Assembly (NCBI GenBank): GCA_016874005.1
Contig: VGVQ01000009.1
Span: 1-64,000, forward strand
Source: Gemmatimonadota bacterium
GTDB taxonomy: Bacteria > Gemmatimonadota > Gemmatimonadetes > Gemmatimonadales > GWC2-71-9
DNA: 64,000 nt
Direction: 5' to 3'
Shown here one piece after another: positions 1 to 8,976 of the stretch (the stretch's first letter is position 1; each line of letters opens with the position of its first letter). The position numbers and the translations under genes are program-made. The notes under the pieces were generated by a model that saw only the letters and a list, made by a program, of their open reading frames with translations, ran no database searches and had not been told where the DNA came from.

Positions 1-553
1 CCCGTGCCGGAGGTGCAGACCGAGTGCGATCATCGCCACGAGGTAGATTGCCACCACCCATCCGGAACGGAAGCTTCGGACCACGTTCTGGTACACCTCG
101 CCCTCGACGAATCGCGAGGGCAACACTTGCCCGGTGGTGAAGTGGAGGACATGAAACACGATGAACGCCGCCAGGAGGACCCCGCCGATCCGCATGGCCA
201 TCGCCGCGAGGCTAGCCGCCCGCCTGGTTTGCTTGCCGTAACGCACCGGACGAGCCGCCGCGGCCCGGCGGCTCAGGGACATCGCGGCGTGAATGTGGAG
301 CACGGCAGCAAGCAAGAGGGAGCGATCGGACTCCCCACAGGACGGCCAGGTTGCTCTTGAGAAACACCGCGTAGTCGTTGATGGCGGCGGGGCCGCGGTG
401 AATCAGCAGGTTGCCCCCCATGTGTACCAACAGAAAACCCACCAGCAACGCGCCGGTGAGCGCCATGACCACTTTCCGCCCGATGGTCGAGGCATAGAAA
501 CGGACCGGCCATGCCACCGCGTGGTCCCCCGGCGTTCGCACCGTCCCGGCCAT
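1..553 (-). CDS. sdhC: Succinate dehydrogenase cytochrome b subunit, frameshifted and cut by the window edge
   Basis: Membrane anchor that carries haem b and passes electrons from succinate dehydrogenase to quinone. The N-terminus runs in one frame from ATG 553, with a first membrane segment around residues 28-48 and a His/Asn-rich stretch after it. Near 318-320 the good reading moves to another frame. Removing one C from the CCC run restores an uninterrupted product with further hydrophobic segments that stays open to base 1. Without the shift the protein would end at 212 with arginine- and proline-rich nonsense. The family is the b558-type single-subunit anchor (TIGR02046-like), usually about 220-250 residues. 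It starts 3 bases after the mdh stop, so the two are likely co-transcribed. The shift may be a sequencing or assembly error or a real mutation. Confidence 0.8.
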
Positions 554-556
554 GCC

Positions 557-1486
557 TCAGACGCCGACGGTGGCCTGGATCGACCGGACCGCCTCGGCCG
601 AGGCGTGCAGGTCGGTTCGTTCCTGCGCGGTCAGCGTCACCTCGACGATCTGCTCGAGGCCACCCTTGCCAAGCTTGCATGGCACGCCGCAGTATACGCC
701 GTGAAGGCCGTATTCCCCCTTGAGCCAGGCCGCGCACGGTAAGATCCGCTTCTTGTCCAGGACGATGGCCTCGACCATCTGGACCGCGGCGGCGCTGGGC
801 GCGTAGTAGGCCGAGCCGGTCTTGAGATGGGCCACGATCTCGGCTCCCCCGTTGCGGGTCCGGGTGACGATCTGGTCGAGCTTGTCCTTGGCCAGGAGTT
901 GGGTCACCGGGATTCCGGAAACGGTCGTGTAGGACACCAGCGGGACCATGGTGTCCCCATGCCCGCCCAGAACCATCGCCTGGATGTCTTCGACCGAGAC
1001 GTCCATCGCCTCGGCCAAGAACATTCGATAGCGAGCGGTGTCGAGCACGCCCGCCATCCCGAGCACCCGTTGACGCTGGAAGCCGCTCGCCTTCATCGCC
1101 ACATAACACATCACATCGAGGGGGTTGGATACCACGATGATGATCGACTCGGGAGCGACCCGCCTGATGTTCTCCGAGACGGTCTTGACGATTCCGGCGT
1201 TGGTCTTGACGAGATCGTCGCGGCTCATGCCCGGCTTTCTCGCGATCCCAGCGGTCACCACGAAGATCTCCGACCCGGCAGCCATCTCGTAGTCGTTGGT
1301 GCCATAGACCCTGGAGTCGTAGCCCTCAACCGGCCCGGATTGCCACTGATCGAGGGCCTTTCCCTGCGGAACGCCCTCCACCACATCCACCATGACAATG
1401 GTGCGGGCGAGGTTTTTCTCGGCCAGCCGCTGGGCCGCGGTGGCCCCGACGTTTCCGGCCCCGACGACAGTGATCTTGTTGAGCAT
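557..1486 (-). CDS. mdh: Malate dehydrogenase (LDH-like, NAD-dependent)
   Basis: Oxidises malate to oxaloacetate with NAD in the cytosolic TCA cycle. The 309-residue length is normal for the LDH-like family. A Rossmann glycine motif lies at residues 9-14, an acidic residue ending strand 2 (Asp34) favours NAD over NADP, substrate arginines are at 83, 89 and 152, and the catalytic pair is Asp149 with His176 in the GGHGD motif. The gene is followed after 3 bases by sdhC, which links two adjacent TCA steps. A 112-base gap separates it from trmL upstream and should hold its promoter, but I see no convincing hexamer pair there. Confidence 0.96.
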   Translation of the reverse strand: MLNKITVVGAGNVGATAAQRLAEKNLARTIVMVDVVEGVPQGKALDQWQSGPVEGYDSRVYGTNDYEMAAGSEIFVVTAGIARKPGMSRDDLVKTNAGIVKTVSENIRRVAPESIIIVVSNPLDVMCYVAMKASGFQRQRVLGMAGVLDTARYRMFLAEAMDVSVEDIQAMVLGGHGDTMVPLVSYTTVSGIPVTQLLAKDKLDQIVTRTRNGGAEIVAHLKTGSAYYAPSAAAVQMVEAIVLDKKRILPCAAWLKGEYGLHGVYCGVPCKLGKGGLEQIVEVTLTAQERTDLHASAEAVRSIQATVGV

Positions 1487-1598
1487 ATGTTGGGTGTCGA
1501 TTGATGAATGAGGGGATCAGCCTGGCCGGACCACCCGGCCCGGGCGGAAAGGTATTTGGAGATAACGGCTTGGGTAAAGGGACCGGGATCTCAGCCAC

Positions 1599-2093
1599 CT
1601 ATCGTTTCGCGCCCCGCCTGCCGGCCCGGGCGTTCCCGCCGAGGTCTCCGAGTTGGCGAATCGCCTCGTAGAGGACGATACCGACGGCCGTGGCCAGGTT
1701 GAGGCTCCGAACCGCTCCGCTCATCGGGATTCGGAAACACTCGTCCGGGTGCTTCTCGAGGATCCGCTCCGGCATGCCACTGGTTTCGTTGCCGAAGACG
1801 AGGCAACTGTTCGGCAGGAACCTCGCCTCCCATAGGGGCCGGGTGGCGTTGGCGGAAAAGTAGAGGCACCGCTCGCGGCTGATGGCATCCCGAAAGGCAA
1901 ACCAGTTCGGGTGGACCCAGAGATCGACGTGGGGCCAATAGTCGAGGCCAGCCCGCCGCAGGTCGCGATCGTCGATCGAGAAGCCTAACGGCTCTATCAG
2001 GTGAAGGCTGGTCTCGGTCGCGGCGCAGAGTCTGGCGATGTTGCCCGTGTTCGGCGGGATTTCCGGCTGGATCAGGGCGACGTTCAGTGCCAT
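1599..2093 (-). CDS. trmL: tRNA (cytidine/uridine-34 2'-O)-methyltransferase, SPOUT family
   Basis: Methylates the ribose of the wobble nucleotide in tRNA-Leu isoacceptors using S-adenosylmethionine. The 164 residues match the family (about 157). The N-terminal motif PEIPPNTGNIARLC and the knot motifs FGNETSGMPE and an NLATAVGIVLYEA stretch near the C-terminus are diagnostic of TrmL within SPOUT enzymes. It lies 9 bases after the moaA stop and may be expressed from the molybdopterin operon. The window also encodes a tRNA-Leu(CAA), one of the known substrate types. An octamer copy (GCCTAACG) at 1983-1990 encodes Leu-Gly here through a TTA codon. Confidence 0.95.
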   Translation of the reverse strand: MALNVALIQPEIPPNTGNIARLCAATETSLHLIEPLGFSIDDRDLRRAGLDYWPHVDLWVHPNWFAFRDAISRERCLYFSANATRPLWEARFLPNSCLVFGNETSGMPERILEKHPDECFRIPMSGAVRSLNLATAVGIVLYEAIRQLGDLGGNARAGRRGAKR

Positions 2094-2102
2094 GAGGTTG
2101 GT

Positions 2103-3122
2103 TCAGCCGCCTCGGGTATGCATTTCGCGCCGCGGATCGTCCCGGAGTCGTTCGATCGAGTGGAGGACGCCGCGGCCGGCGACGGCGAGTCGCTCCTCGG
2201 CACCCCGATCGACCCGCCGGCCCCAATGCGTCGCGATCGCCTCCGCCAGCTCGCGGTCCGTGGCTCCGGCCCGGATCGGTTCGCGGAGGTCGAGCCCCCC
2301 GTCGGAGTAGAGGCAGGTGAACCAGGTTCCGTCGGCCGTGATCCGGCTTCGGTCACAGGCGCCGCAGAACGGTGCGGTGGTCGAGGCGATGATCCCGAAC
2401 CCGGTTCCGTCCCCGAGCCGAAACCGTTCGGCCGGTGCCTCGCCTCGCGCCGGGAGCGGTTCGGCCGGCCCCCAGTCGCGCTCGATCGTCGCGAGCATCT
2501 CGGCCCGGCTCACCACCTGATCCGGGGTCCAGGTGGTTGCCCCACCCACGTCCATGAACTCGATGAAGCGGACCTCGATCCCGCGGGCCTTCCCGAAAGC
2601 CAGGAGCGATCCGATCTCATCTTCGTTGTAACCGCGAATGACCACCGCGTTCAGCTTGACCGTCGCGAAACCGGAGTCGATGGCGGCGTCGATTCCGGCG
2701 AGGATTTGGGCGTGTTGGCCGCTCTTGGCGAATCGCTGGAGTCGCTCCGGCCTCAAGGTGTCCAGGCTCACTGTGACCCGGTGAAGGCCGGCGGCCCGGA
2801 GCGGGACCGCCATTCGCTCCAGCAAGATCCCGTTGGTCGTAAGGGCAATGTCACGGATCGAGGAGCGTCGGGCCAACATGCCGACGAGGTGGGGAAGGTC
2901 GTGTCGCAGCAGCGGCTCGCCTCCGGTAATTCGGATCTTGGAGGCACCCAAACCCGCGAAAATACCCGCCAGCCGATCCAGTTCCTCGTAAGTCAGCAAG
3001 GCCGGGCGCGGCAGCCAAACGTAGTCCTCGTTGGGCATGCAGTAGCCGCACCGCATGTTGCACCGGTCGGTGACCGAGAGGCGAAGGCTGCCGAGCCGCC
3101 TGCCCAACCGGTCCAACGTCAT
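2103..3122 (-). CDS. moaA: GTP 3',8-cyclase MoaA (radical SAM)
   Basis: Catalyses the first step of molybdenum cofactor synthesis, rearranging GTP to 3',8-cyclo-7,8-dihydro-GTP. The radical SAM cluster motif is Cys21-x3-Cys25-x2-Cys28, and the C-terminal GTP-binding cluster is Cys253, Cys256 and Cys270 (CxxC-x13-C). The protein ends in Gly-Gly, a tail required in characterised MoaA. The ATG overlaps the moaE stop as ATGA. moaC, which normally acts with MoaA, is not in this window. Confidence 0.97.
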   Translation of the reverse strand: MTLDRLGRRLGSLRLSVTDRCNMRCGYCMPNEDYVWLPRPALLTYEELDRLAGIFAGLGASKIRITGGEPLLRHDLPHLVGMLARRSSIRDIALTTNGILLERMAVPLRAAGLHRVTVSLDTLRPERLQRFAKSGQHAQILAGIDAAIDSGFATVKLNAVVIRGYNEDEIGSLLAFGKARGIEVRFIEFMDVGGATTWTPDQVVSRAEMLATIERDWGPAEPLPARGEAPAERFRLGDGTGFGIIASTTAPFCGACDRSRITADGTWFTCLYSDGGLDLREPIRAGATDRELAEAIATHWGRRVDRGAEERLAVAGRGVLHSIERLRDDPRREMHTRGG

Positions 3123-3559
3123 CGAGCGGGCTCGGGCGCTCGGCCCGTCGGCGCGGTCGGATCGACCCAGGCCTCGGTCCCGTCGGCATACCGTTCGCGC
3201 TTCCAGATCGGAACCCGCTTCTTCAGCTCCTCGATCAGGAACCGGCAGGCCGCGAACGCCTCGTCACGGTGACCGCCGGCGACGGCGACCGCAACCGCCA
3301 CGTCGCCGACCTCGAGGCGGCCAAGGCGATGGCGCACCTCCACCGCGACCGGCCATCTCGCCGTGGCCTCGCCGATCAGCGCCTCGAGAGTCGACTCGGC
3401 CATCGCACCGTAGGCCGAGTACTCGAGCCCGACCACGGCTCTGCCGGCATGGTGGTCCCGGACGGTGCCGAGGAAGAGGGCCTGGGCACCGCGCCCGGGA
3501 CCGGCGGTCGCCTCCACCAGCTCGCTCCAGTCGATCGCCGAATCGGTAAGTCGGTTCAC
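3119..3559 (-). CDS. moaE: Molybdopterin synthase catalytic subunit MoaE
   Basis: Transfers sulfur from the MoaD thiocarboxylate onto precursor Z to form molybdopterin. The reading frame is open further upstream, but that part lies over moaD in another frame and has no family similarity. GTG 3559, one base past the moaD stop, gives a 146-residue protein that begins just before the conserved region. Family features visible include FLGTVRDHHAGR, a YSAYGAMAE segment, the HRLGRLEVGD strand and the active-site KKRVPIWKRE motif with its lysines. The end overlaps the moaA start by four bases. Confidence 0.93.
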   Translation of the reverse strand: MNRLTDSAIDWSELVEATAGPGRGAQALFLGTVRDHHAGRAVVGLEYSAYGAMAESTLEALIGEATARWPVAVEVRHRLGRLEVGDVAVAVAVAGGHRDEAFAACRFLIEELKKRVPIWKRERYADGTEAWVDPTAPTGRAPEPAR

Positions 3560-3560
3560 C

Positions 3561-3812
3561 TCAACCGCCTGCCATGGGCGGCAGGAGCGCGACCTCGTCA
3601 CCGGCCACCAGTGGGCGATCGGAGCTAGCCTGTTGCTGGTTGACGGCAACGAGCGGCCGCTCCGGCAAGGCCTGGCCACCTGGCAATCGCCGGAGGTGTT
3701 CGATCAGCGCTCCCACCGTAGCCGCGTCGAATCTCGGCACCTGGATCGCGGTGGCGCCGAACAGCTCGGCATATCGGGCGAACATCAATACGGTAATCTC
3801 ATCCCGCATCAT
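3561..3812 (-). CDS. moaD: Molybdopterin synthase sulfur carrier MoaD
   Basis: A ubiquitin-fold protein that carries sulfur as a C-terminal thiocarboxylate for MoaE. It is about 83 residues and ends in Gly-Gly, as the family must. The segment before the end, DEVALLPPMAGG, matches the usual DEVAxxPPVxGG. Two adjacent ATG codons (3812 and 3809) are the best starts. An upstream ATG at 3848 would add 12 residues with no family similarity and would fall inside the hup terminator hairpin. It is the first gene of moaD-moaE-moaA, with junctions of one base and then a four-base overlap. Confidence 0.93.
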   Translation of the reverse strand: MMRDEITVLMFARYAELFGATAIQVPRFDAATVGALIEHLRRLPGGQALPERPLVAVNQQQASSDRPLVAGDEVALLPPMAGG

Positions 3813-3849
3813 GGTTTGAATGATGTCGCGTCGGTTGGCCCCATGCAAA

Positions 3850-3878
3850 TGGCGGGGTCCGTGCTCCGGACCCCGCCA
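3850..3878 (-). terminator. Hairpin terminator downstream of hup
   Basis: A perfect 12-base-pair inverted repeat (arms 3850-3861 and 3867-3878, loop TGCTC) lies 25 bases past the hup stop and 38 bases before moaD. Read on the minus strand the stem is followed only by ATTTGC, so the U-tract is weak. It could act as an intrinsic terminator or an RNA-stabilising 3' end that separates hup from the moa genes. Confidence 0.7.
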
Positions 3879-3903
3879 ATCGAAAGTACTCCAACCGGGC
3901 TAG

Positions 3904-4236
3904 TTACTCGAGTTCACTGCTCGGGGGAATCGGGCCATCGCCCTCCTCCGCAACCAGGGCTCGTAACTCCTTGCTCGGCTTGAAGACCGGTACCGGGCGC
4001 GCGGCGACCTCGACCGGATCCCCAGTTCGCGGGTTCCGCGCCATCCGCGTCTTTCGCCGGCGGATCTTGAAGGTCCCGAATCCACGAACTTCGATGTTGT
4101 GCTGATCGCGGAGAGCGAGTTTGATCGCGTCCAGGAACGAGTCAACCACCCTGGCGCAATCCTTCTTCGAAATGAGTGGCCCGGCGGTCCGAGCCATTGC
4201 GGCGGTTACTTGTTCGACCAAATCGGCCTTCGTCAT
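3904..4236 (-). CDS. hup: HU/IHF-family DNA-binding protein
   Basis: Small basic nucleoid protein that bends and compacts DNA as a dimer. The N-terminal helices (MTKADLVEQVTAAMAR) and the DNA-arm signature FGTFKIRRRKTRMARNPRTG are typical of HU/IHF. At 110 residues it is longer than the usual 90-95, because of an acidic, serine-rich tail after residue 98 (EEGDGPIPPSSELE). It stands alone between a consensus-like promoter and a hairpin, as expected for an abundantly made protein. Whether it is HU or an IHF subunit cannot be settled from sequence alone. Confidence 0.95.
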   Translation of the reverse strand: MTKADLVEQVTAAMARTAGPLISKKDCARVVDSFLDAIKLALRDQHNIEVRGFGTFKIRRRKTRMARNPRTGDPVEVAARPVPVFKPSKELRALVAEEGDGPIPPSSELE

Positions 4237-4299
4237 GCTCCCCCCTCAAGGGTCACACGGGCCCCCAGGCCACCAAGCCGGGGGGACGACTGGGGTCCG

Positions 4300-4328
4300 A
4301 TAGTAGGGCCTTAAGCATTGTGTGTCAA
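4300..4328 (-). promoter_or_regulatory. Sigma-70-type promoter of hup
   Basis: On the minus strand TTGACA (4323-4328) and TACTAT (4300-4305) are separated by exactly 17 bases. The -35 box is a perfect consensus match and the -10 box matches at four positions. Transcription would begin near 4293, leaving a leader of about 57 bases before the hup ATG. This is the clearest housekeeping-type promoter in the window and sits in an otherwise G+C-rich gap after carA. Confidence 0.8.
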
Positions 4329-4354
4329 GGGGTTGCGTCCTCACCACGCCCCGG

Positions 4355-5464
4355 TCACCGCCCCATGAGCCGGAGGAACTCGCCAAAGTGCGGGAATGCG
4401 TCGTGGGGACCGGGGGCCGCCTCAGGGTGGTACTGAACCGCGAACACCGGCAACTCCCGGTGCCGGAGCCCCTCGACCGTCCCGTCGTTGAGGTTCAGAT
4501 GGGTGACCGACAGCTCGGGGGCGCCGGCAACCCGTTCTCCTTCCCCCTCCACGGCAAAGCCGTGGTTCTGGGAGGTAATCAGCACTCTTCCCGTCGCGAG
4601 TTCCCGAACCGGGTGGTTCCCGCCCCGATGACCGTACGGCAGTTTCACGGTCCGCCCGCCGAAGGCCCACCCGAGGAGCTGATGCCCCAAGCAAATCCCG
4701 AAGGTAGGCATCCCGGAGCCGGCCAATTCGCGGATATTTCGAATGGCGTACCCGACCGCACCCGGATCGCCGGGACCGTTCGAGAGGAAGAGGCCGTCCG
4801 GGTGCTTGGCTCGGATCTCATCGGGCGGGGTGGTCGCTGGGACTACCGTAACCCGGCAGCCCGCCTGCGAGAGCATCCGGACGATGTTCCGCTTCATCCC
4901 GAAGTCGACTGCCACGACGTGCGGACGATCGGCGCCACCCCCGGTTCCGCCGCCTTCCCCGTATTCCTCCTTGGTACCGGCGAGAGAGGCCAAGTCCAGC
5001 CCGACCATCGAAGGAGAGGCCTGCAATTGCCTGATCAGCTCCGGCGTCGGTTCGCTACCCGCCGCCACGACGCCCCGCATGGCTCCCCGCTCTCGGATGT
5101 GCCGGGTGAGCCGGCGGGTGTCGACGCCCTCGACGACCGGGATCCCGGCGCCGGAGAGCCAGCTGCCAAGGTCTCCCGAGGCCCGCCAATTCGAATGGGC
5201 CCGGGACAGTTCCCGCACGATGACGCCGGTCACCTGGGGGCGCTCCGACTCCATATCGGCGGCGTTGATCCCATAGTTGCCAATCATCGGCGCGGTCATC
5301 ACCACGATCTGCCCCATGTAGCTGGGGTCGGTGAAAGTCTCTTGGTAGCCCGTGAGGTTGGTCGTGAAAACCACCTCGCCGAACGCCGGGCCGGCTTCGG
5401 ACCGCATCACGCCGGAGTACCAGGTTCCGTCTTCGAGCAAAACGAACGCGGGGCGCTCGGTCAT
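4355..5464 (-). CDS. carA: Carbamoyl-phosphate synthase small subunit (glutaminase)
   Basis: Hydrolyses glutamine and channels ammonia to CarB for carbamoyl phosphate, the precursor of arginine and pyrimidines. ATG 5464 gives 369 residues; the frame is open upstream to 5917, but that part overlaps secG and is not CarA-like. Residues 1-150 are the CarA N-terminal domain. The class I glutamine amidotransferase domain has its nucleophile at Cys258 (GICLGHQ) and partners His346 and Glu348. carB is not nearby. The gene follows secG by 38 bases and is probably the last of the gap-pgk-tpiA-secG-carA run. Confidence 0.96.
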   Translation of the reverse strand: MTERPAFVLLEDGTWYSGVMRSEAGPAFGEVVFTTNLTGYQETFTDPSYMGQIVVMTAPMIGNYGINAADMESERPQVTGVIVRELSRAHSNWRASGDLGSWLSGAGIPVVEGVDTRRLTRHIRERGAMRGVVAAGSEPTPELIRQLQASPSMVGLDLASLAGTKEEYGEGGGTGGGADRPHVVAVDFGMKRNIVRMLSQAGCRVTVVPATTPPDEIRAKHPDGLFLSNGPGDPGAVGYAIRNIRELAGSGMPTFGICLGHQLLGWAFGGRTVKLPYGHRGGNHPVRELATGRVLITSQNHGFAVEGEGERVAGAPELSVTHLNLNDGTVEGLRHRELPVFAVQYHPEAAPGPHDAFPHFGEFLRLMGR

Positions 5465-5502
5465 CGAGCGCCCCGGGACCGACCCGCTCTTGGAGTCATT
5501 GA

Positions 5503-5892
5503 CTAGCGAGTCGCTGGAGCCGGCGCCGGCGCGACAGGAAGCGTGGCGGAGGGTGCTGGCGACGGGGCACCGGTGGCCGGCGCCTCGCCCAAGGGCGATG
5601 GGGCGAGCTGGGTCGCGGGCGCGGTTCGGAGCCGGTCCTGAACCCCCGAGGTGCCCACGGTGCTTCGCGAGGCGAGCAGCGAGAGGATCAAGGCCAGGGC
5701 CATGAAGAGGCCGCCGGTCCACCACGACAACGTGTGGAGGAGGGTGACCGCCTGCCGGCCGCCCATCACCAGGTCCGTCGTCCCGCCGCCGAGCGAGGCG
5801 AGACCGCCGCCCTGGCCCGCTTGCAGGAGGACCACCGCCGCCAGCAAGATGCCGTCGAGGATGAGGAGCGTTAGGATGAATCCGTACAGCAT
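5503..5892 (-). CDS. secG: Preprotein translocase subunit SecG
   Basis: Accessory inner-membrane subunit of the SecYEG channel. Two hydrophobic segments (about residues 4-24 and 52-74) flank the conserved GQGGGLASLGGG loop, which is diagnostic. At 129 residues it is longer than E. coli SecG (110) because of a C-terminal tail rich in Ala and Pro (about residues 85-129). The location directly after tpiA in a gap-pgk-tpiA cluster is a very common bacterial arrangement. A good Shine-Dalgarno (GGAGG) precedes the ATG. Confidence 0.93.
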   Translation of the reverse strand: MLYGFILTLLILDGILLAAVVLLQAGQGGGLASLGGGTTDLVMGGRQAVTLLHTLSWWTGGLFMALALILSLLASRSTVGTSGVQDRLRTAPATQLAPSPLGEAPATGAPSPAPSATLPVAPAPAPATR

Positions 5893-5917
5893 TGAATGCC
5901 TCCGACTTAGCCAGCAA

Positions 5918-5946
5918 AGCTAACGCCGGTAGGCGTTTGCGGTCAA
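5918..5946 (-). promoter_or_regulatory. Candidate promoter before secG
   Basis: On the minus strand TTGACC (5941-5946) and TTAGCT (5918-5923) are spaced by 17 bases, 26 bases upstream of the secG ATG. The -35 box is good and the -10 box poor, so this may be a weak internal promoter in the glycolytic operon, or chance. Confidence 0.35.
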
Positions 5947-5967
5947 ATCGGGCCTCGGCCCATCGCC

Positions 5968-6714
5968 CTATGGCACCTCACAAATGCGCCGCCAGGCGGC
6001 CGGGTCGAGACTGGCCCCCCCCACCAGCACGCCATCGATCTCAGGCTCCGCAGCGAGGCCGGCCACGTTGCCTTCGTTCACGCTGCCGCCGTAGAGAATC
6101 AGCGGCGACGGGTGGCCCATTCGAACCAGTTCCGATCGAATGGCCCGGTGAACCAAGCCGGCGTCGGCCGGGGTGGCGGTCTTTCCGGTCCCGATGGCCC
6201 AGACCGGCTCGTAGGCCACCACCACCGCCCCAATGAGGCCGACGTCCTGCCCTCCTAGGGCGGCCCGAAGTTGCCTTAGCACCACGGCTTCCGTCGTTCC
6301 GGCCTCCCGCTCGGCAAGCTGCTCACCGACACAGAGAAGCGGAGTCAGCCCGCCCCCGTGAGCCGAGGCAACTTTGCGAGCGGTATCGGCGTCCGTCTCG
6401 CCGAACACATGGCGCCGCTCCGAGTGCCCGACCAGCGCGAGACTCGCCCCCGCCCCTTTCGCGAGCGGCACCGAGGTCGCTCCGGTATAGGCGCCCTTCG
6501 GTTCCCAGTGGACGTCTTGGCAGCCGACCGAGACGCGTTCAGCGCCAGCGAACGCGGCCGCGGTCGCCTCGATGCTCACCGCGGACGGGAAGAACCAATA
6601 GCGTCGATCGGGGCGCGCGACGAAGCCGGACAAGAACGCCCTGGCGAAATCTCGGGCGGCAGCGGGGGCGAGGTGCATCTTCCAGTTCGCGGCCATGATC
6701 AGGGGACGGGCCAT
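5968..6714 (-). CDS. tpiA: Triosephosphate isomerase
   Basis: Interconverts dihydroxyacetone phosphate and glyceraldehyde 3-phosphate. The 248-residue length is standard. Catalytic residues are all present: Asn10 and Lys12 (AANWKMH), His97 (LVGHSERR) and Glu169 (AYEPVWAIGTG), followed by the flexible loop 6 and the phosphate-binding GGSV near the C-terminus. It is preceded by pgk after 26 bases and followed by secG after 75 bases. Confidence 0.97.
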   Translation of the reverse strand: MARPLIMAANWKMHLAPAAARDFARAFLSGFVARPDRRYWFFPSAVSIEATAAAFAGAERVSVGCQDVHWEPKGAYTGATSVPLAKGAGASLALVGHSERRHVFGETDADTARKVASAHGGGLTPLLCVGEQLAEREAGTTEAVVLRQLRAALGGQDVGLIGAVVVAYEPVWAIGTGKTATPADAGLVHRAIRSELVRMGHPSPLILYGGSVNEGNVAGLAAEPEIDGVLVGGASLDPAAWRRICEVP

Positions 6715-6740
6715 TGAGTCTCCGGGTGCGAGGCCGCTGG

Positions 6741-7934
6741 TCAGGCCGCGTCGTCGAGGGCGGCGACCCCCGGCAGCACTTTGCCCTCGAGGAACTCGAG
6801 CGAGGCCCCGCCTCCGGTGGAGACGTGGCTCACCCAGTCGCTCAGCCTCGCCTGGGCGACTGCGGCGGCCGAATCGCCTCCGCCAACCACGGTGACCGCA
6901 CCTCGCGCGGTCGCTTCCGCCATGGCAGCCGCGATCGAGCGGGTCCCCTTGTCGAACGGGGGCGTTTCGAAGACCCCCATCGGTCCGTTCCAGACCACCG
7001 TGCCCGCGGCGCGGATCCGTTCGCTGAACTCCTTGACACTGGCCGGATCGATGTCGAAGACCGAAAACCCGATCGGGATCGACTCCTTCGGCACCGTGAG
7101 GGCGGTGATTCCCTCTTTGAGCTCGGGGGCGATCACCCCGCCGCGCGGGAGAACCAGCTTGGGCCCAGCCCGGGCAAGGAGCGAGCGAGCCATTTCGATT
7201 CGGTCGGCCTCGACCAGCGAGTTGCCGGTTTCCAGCCCCATGGCCTTGAAGAAGGTACAGGCCATGGCGCCACCAATGAGGATCGCGTCCACCTTCGGCA
7301 GCAACGCGTCGATCAAGTCGATCTTGCCCGAGATCTTGGCGCCGCCCAGCACCGCCAGGAACGGTCGCTTCGGGTTGGCCAACGCCTCCCCGAGGTACTT
7401 GAGCTCGGTCTCCATCAGGAGCCCTGACACCGCCGGCTTGAGGACTCGGGCCACTCCCTCGGTCGAGGCATGGGCCCGGTGAGCCGAGCCAAAAGCATCA
7501 TTGACGTAGAAGTCGCCTAACGCTGCGAATCGTCGGGCCAACCCGGCATCGTTGGCTTCTTCTCCCGGGTAGAACCGGGTGTTCTCCGCCAGGGCCACCC
7601 CGCCCCTCGGCAGGCGCCGGCTGGCAGCCGCGGCCGCCTCGCCCGCCGGGTCGTCGAGGAAGGTGACCGGGACGCCCAGAGCCGATTCCAGCGCCCTCAC
7701 GCACGGCTTGATGCTGTACTTCGGATCCGGACCGCCCTTGGGACGACCGAAATGGGACAGGAGAATCACCCGCGCTCCCCTCTCGCGGAGGTACCGGATC
7801 GTGGGCAACGAGGCCCGGATCCGGGTGTCGTCGGTCACCACCCCGTCCTTCACGGGACAGTTGAAATCGACCCGGACCAAGGCCCGTTGACCATCGAGGC
7901 GGGCCGGATCGAGCGAACCGAGACTGCGCTTCAT
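6741..7934 (-). CDS. pgk: Phosphoglycerate kinase
   Basis: Transfers phosphate from 1,3-bisphosphoglycerate to ADP. ATG 7934 overlaps the gap stop as ATGA and gives 397 residues, the normal length; 13 extra codons are open upstream but lie inside gap. Visible motifs are [11 protein letters not shown] near residue 20, the substrate-binding [21 protein letters not shown] in the nucleotide domain, and the C-terminal [12 protein letters not shown]. An octamer copy at 7515-7522 encodes Leu-Gly through TTA-GGC. Confidence 0.97.
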   Translation of the reverse strand: MKRSLGSLDPARLDGQRALVRVDFNCPVKDGVVTDDTRIRASLPTIRYLRERGARVILLSHFGRPKGGPDPKYSIKPCVRALESALGVPVTFLDDPAGEAAAAASRRLPRGGVALAENTRFYPGEEANDAGLARRFAALGDFYVNDAFGSAHRAHASTEGVARVLKPAVSGLLMETELKYLGEALANPKRPFLAVLGGAKISGKIDLIDALLPKVDAILIGGAMACTFFKAMGLETGNSLVEADRIEMARSLLARAGPKLVLPRGGVIAPELKEGITALTVPKESIPIGFSVFDIDPASVKEFSERIRAAGTVVWNGPMGVFETPPFDKGTRSIAAAMAEATARGAVTVVGGGDSAAAVAQARLSDWVSHVSTGGGASLEFLEGKVLPGVAALDDAA

Positions 7935-8944
7935 GCGCCGCGCGATCCGATGTATCGCATCAGATCCACGCACCGAGCCGAGTAGCCCATCTCGTTGTCG
8001 TACCAGGACGAGACGTGGATCAAGGTTCCGTCGATCACCTGGGTGGAAAGCAGATCGACCGTGCTCGACGCCAGGTTGCCGATATAGTCCACCGAAACCA
8101 AGGGCTCGTCGCTCACGGCCAGGACCCCGTTGAGCGACCCTGCCGCGGCGGCCTTGAATGCCCCGTTGATCTCATCCACGGTGGTGGCCCTCTCGACGAT
8201 GCACGTCAGGTCCACCAGCGACACGTCCGCGGTGGGAACCCGGAGGGAGACACCGTCGAGCTTCCCCTTCACCTCCGGGATGACCAAGGAGGTGGCCTTC
8301 GCCGCCCCGGTGGTGGTGGGGATGATGGACAAAGCCGCCGCCCGCGCCCGACGAAGATCCTTGTGCGGCAGGTCGAGAATCTGCTGATCGTTGGTGTACG
8401 AGTGCACCGTGGTCATGTAGCCGCGCACGAAACCGAAGGTATCGCGCACCACCTTCACGACCGGAACCAAGCAGTTGGTGGTGCAGCTCGCGTTCGAGAT
8501 GACGAAGTGCTTGGCCGGATCGAAGGCGGTGTGATTGACCCCGAACACGACCGTGATGTCTTCGTTTTTCGCCGGCGCCGAGATGACGACCCGCTTCGCC
8601 CCGGCGGCGAGGTGCTGCGCCGCGGGCTCGCGGTCGGTGAACCGGCCGGTGGACTCGAGGACGATGTCGACCCCGAGTTCCTTCCAGGGGAGTTTGGCCG
8701 GCTCCTTCTCCGAAGTCACCTTGAGCGGCCTGCCGTTGACCCGAATGCCCTCGGACGTCGCCTCCACGGTGCCAGGGAACTTCCCGTGGACGGAATCGTA
8801 CTTGAGCAAATGCGCCAGGGTCTTGGTGTCGGTGAGATCGTTGACGGCTACGAACTCGATCTCGGCGACCTTGGCCATGGTTGCTGCCCTGAGCACGTTG
8901 CGGCCGATCCGTCCGAATCCGTTGATGGCAACCCGAATCGCCAT
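7931..8944 (-). CDS. gap: Glyceraldehyde-3-phosphate dehydrogenase, type I
   Basis: Oxidative phosphorylation of glyceraldehyde 3-phosphate with NAD. The Rossmann motif NGFGRIGR lies at residues 8-15 and the catalytic cysteine is Cys154 in SNASCTTNC, with its partner His in TTVHSYTND. The NDLTD turn around residues 35-39 supports NAD preference. The length of 337 is standard. A GAGGAGA ribosome site sits 10 bases before the ATG, 32 bases downstream of comF, so the glycolytic genes may be a continuation of the long dnaB-comF cluster or have their own weak promoter. Confidence 0.97.
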   Translation of the reverse strand: MAIRVAINGFGRIGRNVLRAATMAKVAEIEFVAVNDLTDTKTLAHLLKYDSVHGKFPGTVEATSEGIRVNGRPLKVTSEKEPAKLPWKELGVDIVLESTGRFTDREPAAQHLAAGAKRVVISAPAKNEDITVVFGVNHTAFDPAKHFVISNASCTTNCLVPVVKVVRDTFGFVRGYMTTVHSYTNDQQILDLPHKDLRRARAAALSIIPTTTGAAKATSLVIPEVKGKLDGVSLRVPTADVSLVDLTCIVERATTVDEINGAFKAAAAGSLNGVLAVSDEPLVSVDYIGNLASSTVDLLSTQVIDGTLIHVSSWYDNEMGYSARCVDLMRYIGSRGA

Positions 8945-8976
8945 GATGCCTCTGTCTCCTCGTTGTTGGTCCTGGT

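Noticed and set aside
2001-3272. 423-codon plus-strand frame
   Set aside because: Covers moaA and moaE on the other strand, which have all their cluster cysteines and motifs.
5465-5917. 520-residue CarA starting at 5917
   Set aside because: The N-terminal 151 codons lie over secG in another frame and are Arg/Pro-rich. The CarA domain starts at ATG 5464.
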